This document shows positions 58,813 through 64,000 of a DNA stretch of 64,000 nucleotides, piece by piece. Numbering within the stretch: the stretch's first letter is position 1; each line of letters starts with the position of its first letter. The notes beneath the pieces were generated by a model. That model ran no database searches, was not told the DNA's origin, and saw nothing but the letters and a program-made list of their open reading frames with translations. Origin of the DNA: Adiantum capillus-veneris. Its lineage: Eukaryota; Streptophyta; Polypodiopsida; Polypodiales; Pteridaceae. The DNA is taken from contig CM043944.1 of the NCBI GenBank assembly GCA_014529385.2, positions 59,074,268 through 59,138,267 on the forward strand, given 5' to 3'. The position numbers and the translations under genes are program-made.

Positions 58813-60693
58813 TGTAAGGTCTCCAAACCCGCCGACACCAAAGCGGGATGGTACCATTGACAGGTCTCTAAGCCTACTAAAGTCAAAGTCTTTAAACAAG
58901 AAAAATTCCAGGGAATTCACCCTTACCATTGGCAATGGTTTAGGTTTATAGCCCTAGAAGAGACCTAGTCCTGTCTTGCAGTGGAAACGGGACCCTGAAT
59001 GAAAAAAAAAATCCGGCCCTAAATCTTCATCCTTTAGATTAAGGTTTCCTTAGCCAACGCTTTTTTCCCTCTAACATATGTGAGGGCACAGCCGCTGGTG
59101 GATTCCTCGTCCAAGTGAAGCAGTTTCTAAACGTTTTAGTGCGTGGGAATGGATAGTTACCTGACTAATTAGGTCCACCCATCCATGATTGAAAACCTTA
59201 GTCAATCCCCACTTACCACCCCGCACTCACACATGATTCTATTGTTATTTAATTACTATCACATTCTTTCCACAATTAAAATAATGGTTCCTTTTTTAAC
59301 TTTTCAAATTGCATTTCCTTAAGACAACCTTTGAAAACATCATTGAAGACATTCTTTCAGAAAACAGACATCTTTAAACTTAAGACAAGGTACTGTCATT
59401 TTAAGGTATCACTGACCAGTACTAACTTGTCTCAAGACCACCTATACAAGCGTGAAAAACAGCACCCATTCCTTATTTATATAACCGGGGTGGAAAAGTC
59501 TTCACCCAAAGCCCGGGCCCTCATACGCCAAAACCAGTTGCCCATACAACCGGGCGGTTCCTCTGGGATAAACTTAAAGTACTATCCATAAACATAAACA
59601 AGCACGGGGTAAAGACTCCACACGTGCCGAGGTAACCGACTCCTCCATGATGGTATCTCCATCATTACTCATTACCTAGAGTAAAAATATTTCCAAGGAA
59701 TCAGAGGTGTCTTGAGACAATCTGTCTTAAGGATGGTCAAACATTTCCTTCCTATTTCAACCAGTAATAACCCAATCATTCATTTCCTAATTACAATCAT
59801 TGATCGTGGGTTTCGTGGAAGTTACCTTCCTTTTACAGCCAGTGTCTTCCTTCCTAACCTTTCGTATGCAATGCTTAACTTAAAATGAACTTTAAAAACT
59901 ATTAATGGCATAATTGAATTCCACCTGGGACTGGTCGTCCATCTGCTGCGGGGCAGGTGCCCGTAGACTCTCCTCTGTTGGCCTATGGCTAGGCCCTGCT
60001 TCAGGGTCATTACTTGCTTTGTTGCGTTTGTTACTATCATCTTCAACTTCAGTCAAAGGATTCCGCGGGTTCTCTTGGGATCCATTTCGACAGCCGTTAG
60101 GGTTAATCAATTAGAGATTTAACTCTAGTGATTTCTACGTAGTGTTTCTCCCTAGATGAGAGAGAAATTCTCAAGGCTCCGAGTCTAACAAAATATGAAG
60201 AGAATGGTCCTATTTATAGCTTTTTCTGGGCATCTGGCAACTTTTGGCAGCTTTCCCCTAGTCCAAGCAGCCACCCAGCTTGAAAATGGCGCATTTTTTT
60301 GCCATCACTGCCCCTGGCAAGTTTCCACAACTTCCACACTCACCCCATACCTTCCAGAATTTGCCTGTTTGATTTTTTCAGATTTTCCATGATGAAATTT
60401 GGAATTTCCTATTTAACTCTAGAACCTTAGTGTAAAGAAGTCTTTGCTAATGATTAAAATGAAACCATCCAATTTTTGTTATTAATTAAATTTCTATGGT
60501 AATTTTCCAGGTCCCGTAACTGTTCTCGTTTTTATCGGAATCAGATTCTGAAAATTTCTAGACATAGTAAAGCTCTACTTATAATTCCAAAAATACCAAA
60601 ATTAATAGTGTTTGGAGTCCTGCAATAGTATTTTCCATTAAGTTTTTCAAGCTTAGTACAGTTTTGAAGGTTTCGAAAACTAGAAACCTTACA
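58813..60693 (-). mobile_element. 5' LTR of the chromovirus
   Basis: 1881 bp, TGTAAGGT...ACCTTACA. Its minus-strand TATA box at 60211-60218 would drive the element. Near-identical to 42376-44255. Confidence 0.95.
60211..60218 (-). promoter_or_regulatory. TATA box of the chromovirus promoter
   Basis: TATAAATA (minus strand) in the 5' LTR. Confidence 0.65.
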
Positions 60694-60698
60694 ATTCA
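60694..60698. other. Target site duplication, right copy
   Basis: ATTCA directly after the chromovirus 5' LTR; partner at 42371-42375. Confidence 0.95.
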
Positions 60699-61162
60699 AA
60701 TGCAACATATCCATCGTATTGAGCAGGAATCTCCTTACATTGAACAATTTCATTAGTCTTCTTCAAAGCAAAATGAAGATTGTTTTTATTGGGCATTGAT
60801 CGAATTATATCCATGACACTGGTCCGATTCTTTGTGACATCACTTGAACCAATATCCAGAACTATTGGAGAAGCCTCACTTCCCGGGGAGCCTTGATGTT
60901 CATGAGTGTTTGTTATTCGAACTTTAAAAAACTGCCACACTTCATGATCCAGTAAAAAGACCTCTTCACCAGAACCTGACCTCGAGGATTCCATTTTTAC
61001 ATGTTCACCATTCAATGTTAATGGGTGCAGAGTAAACGAACTGGTAAACAAGCCAAAATTTTCTCTTACTGACTACAAAGGTAATTCATGGAATTTGTTT
61101 TCAAGAAGTAACAAAAGTTTTTGACCACGAACTGGACCATAGGTAGTAATCTGATGACCCAT
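60694..61162 (-). pseudogene. MULE-type transposase, N-terminal part (split gene)
   Basis: Starts at ATG 61162 (MGHQITTYGPVRGQKLLLLL), with a TAG at 61073-61075 in the same frame, and runs to the chromovirus border at 60694. The frame ends ...AQYDGYVAFE and continues as LPPTSNDNTMVGMEQ at 42375 on the other side of the retroelement when one ATTCA copy is counted. The in-frame continuation proves that the two parts were one gene. The domain is the variable N-terminal region; no function can be read from it alone. Confidence 0.8.
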
Positions 61163-62410
61163 TGTAGCTGCAATCCACTAGAATGACACAACAGCTTTCA
61201 AATATGACGATTCCCTTTTTAACAAATCTAAATATTTTTTTTAATGTTTACAAAAATAAATAAAAATGATTTAATATAAACTTTTTTTCTTTTTTGCAAC
61301 AAAAACGTTTCATGATTCTCGTTTCATGATTCGTATGCAAATGATTATTCTATATCCTGCTGCCATAAATGTAGAATCGCAAATGATTATTCCATATCCT
61401 GCTGCAAATGATTATTCCATATCCTTTCCGCAATTCAAGACACATTAGTGACGATTTTCTTTTCAACATATTTTCAAAAAATATATACAATTAGATTTAA
61501 TTTAAACTTTTTAAAAATCAGCAGCGTGAACATTTAATGATTGAAAATTATTAAAAATTAAAATAATGAATGCACCAAAAACGTCGTTCAAGACAAATAA
61601 CTACTCCACCAACTCAAAATCACTACTCCACTCTGGATTTCCTAGGAGAACACATTAACATGCAGTTCTGGAAGCAGCTCTCAAATCTGCAGCAGAGGCA
61701 CGCACTTTGGGAGCAGGTGTCACAGCAACTCAAAATTAGTCTAACAAGATCTCTGGATTTCCTAGGAGAGCTTGATGTGAGCGCACATTAACATGCAGTT
61801 CTAGAAGCAACTCTCAAATCTGCAACAGAGGCACGCACTTTGGGAGTAGGTCTCACAACAACTCTCAAAGAAACTCTAAACATGCATGTTAACGTGCAGT
61901 CTTTGGGAGCAAGTCTTTGGGCGCAAAGTGGTGCAGGTCTCGATCGGAGCAGCTAAGCTGTGCGTACGTTTACGTGGGTCACAAGTCTTTGGGCTCAAAA
62001 AATCAAAGTCTTTGGTCTTTTGGAGCAGGTCTTTGGGCTCAAAAAACCAAAGTCTTTTGAGGTCATTTCCTACCATGAATAGTGAGCTGAGCAGTGAGCG
62101 CAATATGCTGAGTTCATTTGTAGCTGAGCAGTGAGCGCACGTTAACGTGCGCTCTTTGGGAACAGTCTCAAATCGGCAGGTCTCAAAAAATTACCCAAGT
62201 CTCAAATCGGCAGTTCTCGGCAGCGACAACAACAATTTCTCAATTCGCAGGTCTCAATTAGAGGCAGTTCTCGACAGTTGCTCACCCAGCGCCAGTTCTC
62301 GTCAGTTGTGTGTAGTGGAGAGCAAGATTCGTGCAAGGCTTGCAGTCCCAACTCTATCATTGTGAGCAACAGGTATGACGTTAAAGATAGAAACAGGTTG
62401 TTACTAAGTT
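61163..62410. repeat. Short duplicated segments, no gene
   Basis: GCAAATGATTATTCCATATCC is repeated about three times at 61335-61427. A block with GCACGCACTTTGGGAG and TCTGGATTTCCTAGGAGA is duplicated (about 61635-61710 and 61751-61850). GTTAACGTGC palindromic phrases occur near 61888 and 62140. Short plus frames are by-products. Confidence 0.5.
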
Positions 62411-62640
62411 TCAAGGTTTGTAGATGAGTTGAGGAATGCTACCCACCATGACTCTGTCATTCAACATGACTTTGTCGCAGAATTTAAGTCCACATGAAGC
62501 TTGGGTGGAAATTTTTCCTGTCAAATTGTTGTGAGAGAGGTCCAGGGAGCCACGCCACATGTCTAGCTCGCATCGATCAAGACCCAAATGAGAAAATATC
62601 ATCGAATCAGATGTACCACTGAAATCAGTGATCACGTTAA
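62411..62640 (-). pseudogene. LRR receptor fragment
   Basis: A minus-strand frame contains SLDLSHNNLTGKIS, the plant-specific leucine-rich repeat signature, then one repeat period later LNDRVMVGSIPQL. About three repeats are present. No signal peptide, membrane segment or kinase follows nearby, and the frame stops at 62411, so it is a fragment of an LRR receptor-like gene. Confidence 0.65.
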
Positions 62641-62659
62641 ATGACTATCCCCTCCCTTA

Positions 62660-62721
<62 letters not shown>
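62660..62721. repeat. (GT)n microsatellite
   Basis: About 30 GT units directly upstream (minus sense) of the LRR fragment. Confidence 0.95.
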
Positions 62722-62724
<3 letters not shown>

Positions 62725-63629
62725 CCTTTGTTGTTTAAACAGAGCTCAACCTTTATTCCATAGATGTAGACAGACAAGAAATGATACAACTCTAATTCAT
62801 TTTTCATTTGTTCGTTCATGGTTGTGGGGGTGACATCGTCTTTAAGGTGCTAATTGAGATGCTCTTTCAGACGTTTGCCTTGACTGAGCAACAAGATTTG
62901 AGGCACGCTTTTCAGAGACCTGTAGAGAGAGTAAGCCTCTTGAGAATATTCTTGAATTTTATTTCATTTTTCTTTTATCAAGTTGAGTGTTCTTTTTGTG
63001 CATTTGTGATGCTCAATACTTATTGCTCATTTGTGATGTGTGATGCTCAATACTTATTGTGTTTCAATATCGAGTAAATAGTGGTGTCTATCGAGTAAAT
63101 AGTGTTGTCCCAAAGAGGTGAAATTGGAAGTGAGAGGGCCGTGGAGAAGACAGTGGCTCATGTCTAATACCTCTAAGTGGGGAGAAAGTAGCAAAGAATT
63201 GGAGAGCTGGAAAGCCAGGGGGTTGCTGAGAGCCCGAATTTATTATGTGATCTCCTTGTATTTATGACGAATGCTGGACACAATTCCAGCATTCTTAGAA
63301 CGTTTGGATACCAAGTTCATGTTAGAACGTTCAATAGTCCTTTATTTATTTCAAGTCAATTTTATACACAAACACATGTATATGTATATACATATGGATG
63401 TATACGTATATATATATCATACTATTCTTATGTCCATCCCCAATGTGTGAAGATTTCTCGGTCATGGTTTCAAGGTTTTGGAAAACGGTTCATTTCGGTT
63501 ATGAGTCTGAGTTGCACATGCAGGTGAGAAAGCACCTGCGAAGTCTGAGCGTTACAACATCTGTCATCCGAGTATCGACCCAAAGCTTGCATCTCCATGC
63601 CAGCATCACCAAAAAATCAGAGAGGAGCA
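62722..63629. other. Spacer, no gene called
   Basis: AT-rich; includes a TATATA-rich stretch at about 63376-63420 and a small duplication of GATGCTCAATACTTATTG (about 63009 and 63040). Confidence 0.5.
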
Positions 63630-63661
63630 ATGGCGGGACGTAAAGGACGCCCTCCTGTTAG
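63630..63661 (+). CDS. Possible first coding exon (partial gene)
   Basis: ATG at 63630 encodes MAGRKGRPPV and meets a donor-like AG-GTACC at 63661-63665. The peptide has the GRKGRP arrangement of an AT-hook-like basic start. The rest of the gene would lie beyond or deep in the intron; to 64000 I see only non-coding sequence with two AC-TGCATGTT phrases. Weak call. Confidence 0.25.
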
Positions 63662-64000
63662 GTACCTTTTCTCACCATTTTTTTAATGTCATCATTATAC
63701 ATGTAGAGGTGCCCGTCGATGTGCATGCCTAAAAGCAAATTGTATCAAAAATAATGTATGTATTTTTACAAAAGAAAATTGCTTCTAGAACTACCCGTTG
63801 ACGAGAATGTTTGTAGCTTGCTAAATTTTATTTAGTGTCTAAAGACCTGCATGTTAATGTGAATGCCTAGAGACGATGTTTACATATGAAAAAAAGCTTT
63901 CAAACCATCCAAGCTTTCAAGTCAATTAGTGTCTAAAAACCTGCATGTTTAGAGAAAAGTGATTAATGTTTCAAAAGAGATTATTTTTGTTTTTTACATT

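Larger units (their letters stand above)
42376..60693 (-). mobile_element. Complete Ty3/gypsy chromovirus (minus strand), 18.3 kb with its own insertion
   Basis: Bounded by two LTRs of 1880 and 1881 bp with perfect TGTAAGGT/ACCTTACA ends and a 5-bp target duplication ATTCA. From right to left: 5' LTR, initiator-Met primer site, an extra 164-codon ORF, gag, a 9.4-kb DNA transposon, pol (protease, reverse transcriptase, RNase H, integrase, chromodomain), polypurine tract and 3' LTR. Without the internal transposon it would be about 8.9 kb. It inserted into a MULE-type transposase gene. The LTRs differ only at scattered bases, so insertion is fairly recent. The pol frame has two TAG stops, so this copy is no longer autonomous. 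Confidence 0.95.

Overview
The window is nuclear DNA of a land plant. It is AT-rich, full of CT/CA/GA microsatellites, and almost entirely transposable elements (TEs) nested in one another. Plant markers are a Ty3/gypsy chromovirus with an initiator-Met primer-binding site, a MULE-type transposase with a SWIM finger, a plant-style LRR fragment, short GT-AG introns and TATA boxes in LTRs. Several TE proteins resemble predicted proteins I associate with non-seed plants (ferns, lycophytes), but that is memory, not proof. I see no ordinary host gene that is intact.

Layout. 1-3.7 kb: a spliced exon pair with a methyltransferase-like motif, a 118-codon ORF, and microsatellite-rich duplications. 4-6.5 kb: a decayed DUF7869-like transposase gene (minus strand). 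6.6-15.4 kb: two diverged tandem arrays sharing one core motif, the second with a higher-order period of about 1.2 kb, separated by a GC-rich hairpin minisatellite. 15.4-19.1 kb: a minus-strand LTR element remnant with an Asp-tRNA-type primer site. 19.8-33.7 kb: a gypsy-type element (family A) with a gutted pol, a nested insertion carrying DEAD-box helicase pieces, and a tandem partial LTR split by a 3.4-kb LTR-like insertion. 33.7-38.3 kb: remnants of another minus-strand LTR element. 39.6-61.2 kb: a MULE-type transposase gene split by an 18.3-kb chromovirus (42376-60693, 5-bp target duplication), which itself carries a 9.4-kb DNA transposon (47682-57122) between gag and pol. 61.2-64 kb: short repeats, an LRR fragment and a possible first exon.

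The exciting system is that 9.4-kb transposon. It has 33-bp terminal inverted repeats and four genes: two left-hand genes on the plus strand and two right-hand genes on the minus strand. They are an unclassified five-exon DDE-like transposase gene, an intronless gene encoding a 287-residue histone H3 fusion, a spliced gene with a ubiquitin-like C-terminus, and a spliced 488-codon gene of unknown function. The convergent middle holds two long hairpins with 20-21 bp arms and 30-nt loops. The H3 protein keeps the first eight residues of the H3 tail and a complete H3 fold, but has Ile at the K9 position and about 180 unrelated residues between. It is the only undisrupted gene of the element. I infer that the element may use its own H3 to influence chromatin at its insertion sites or at the transposition complex.
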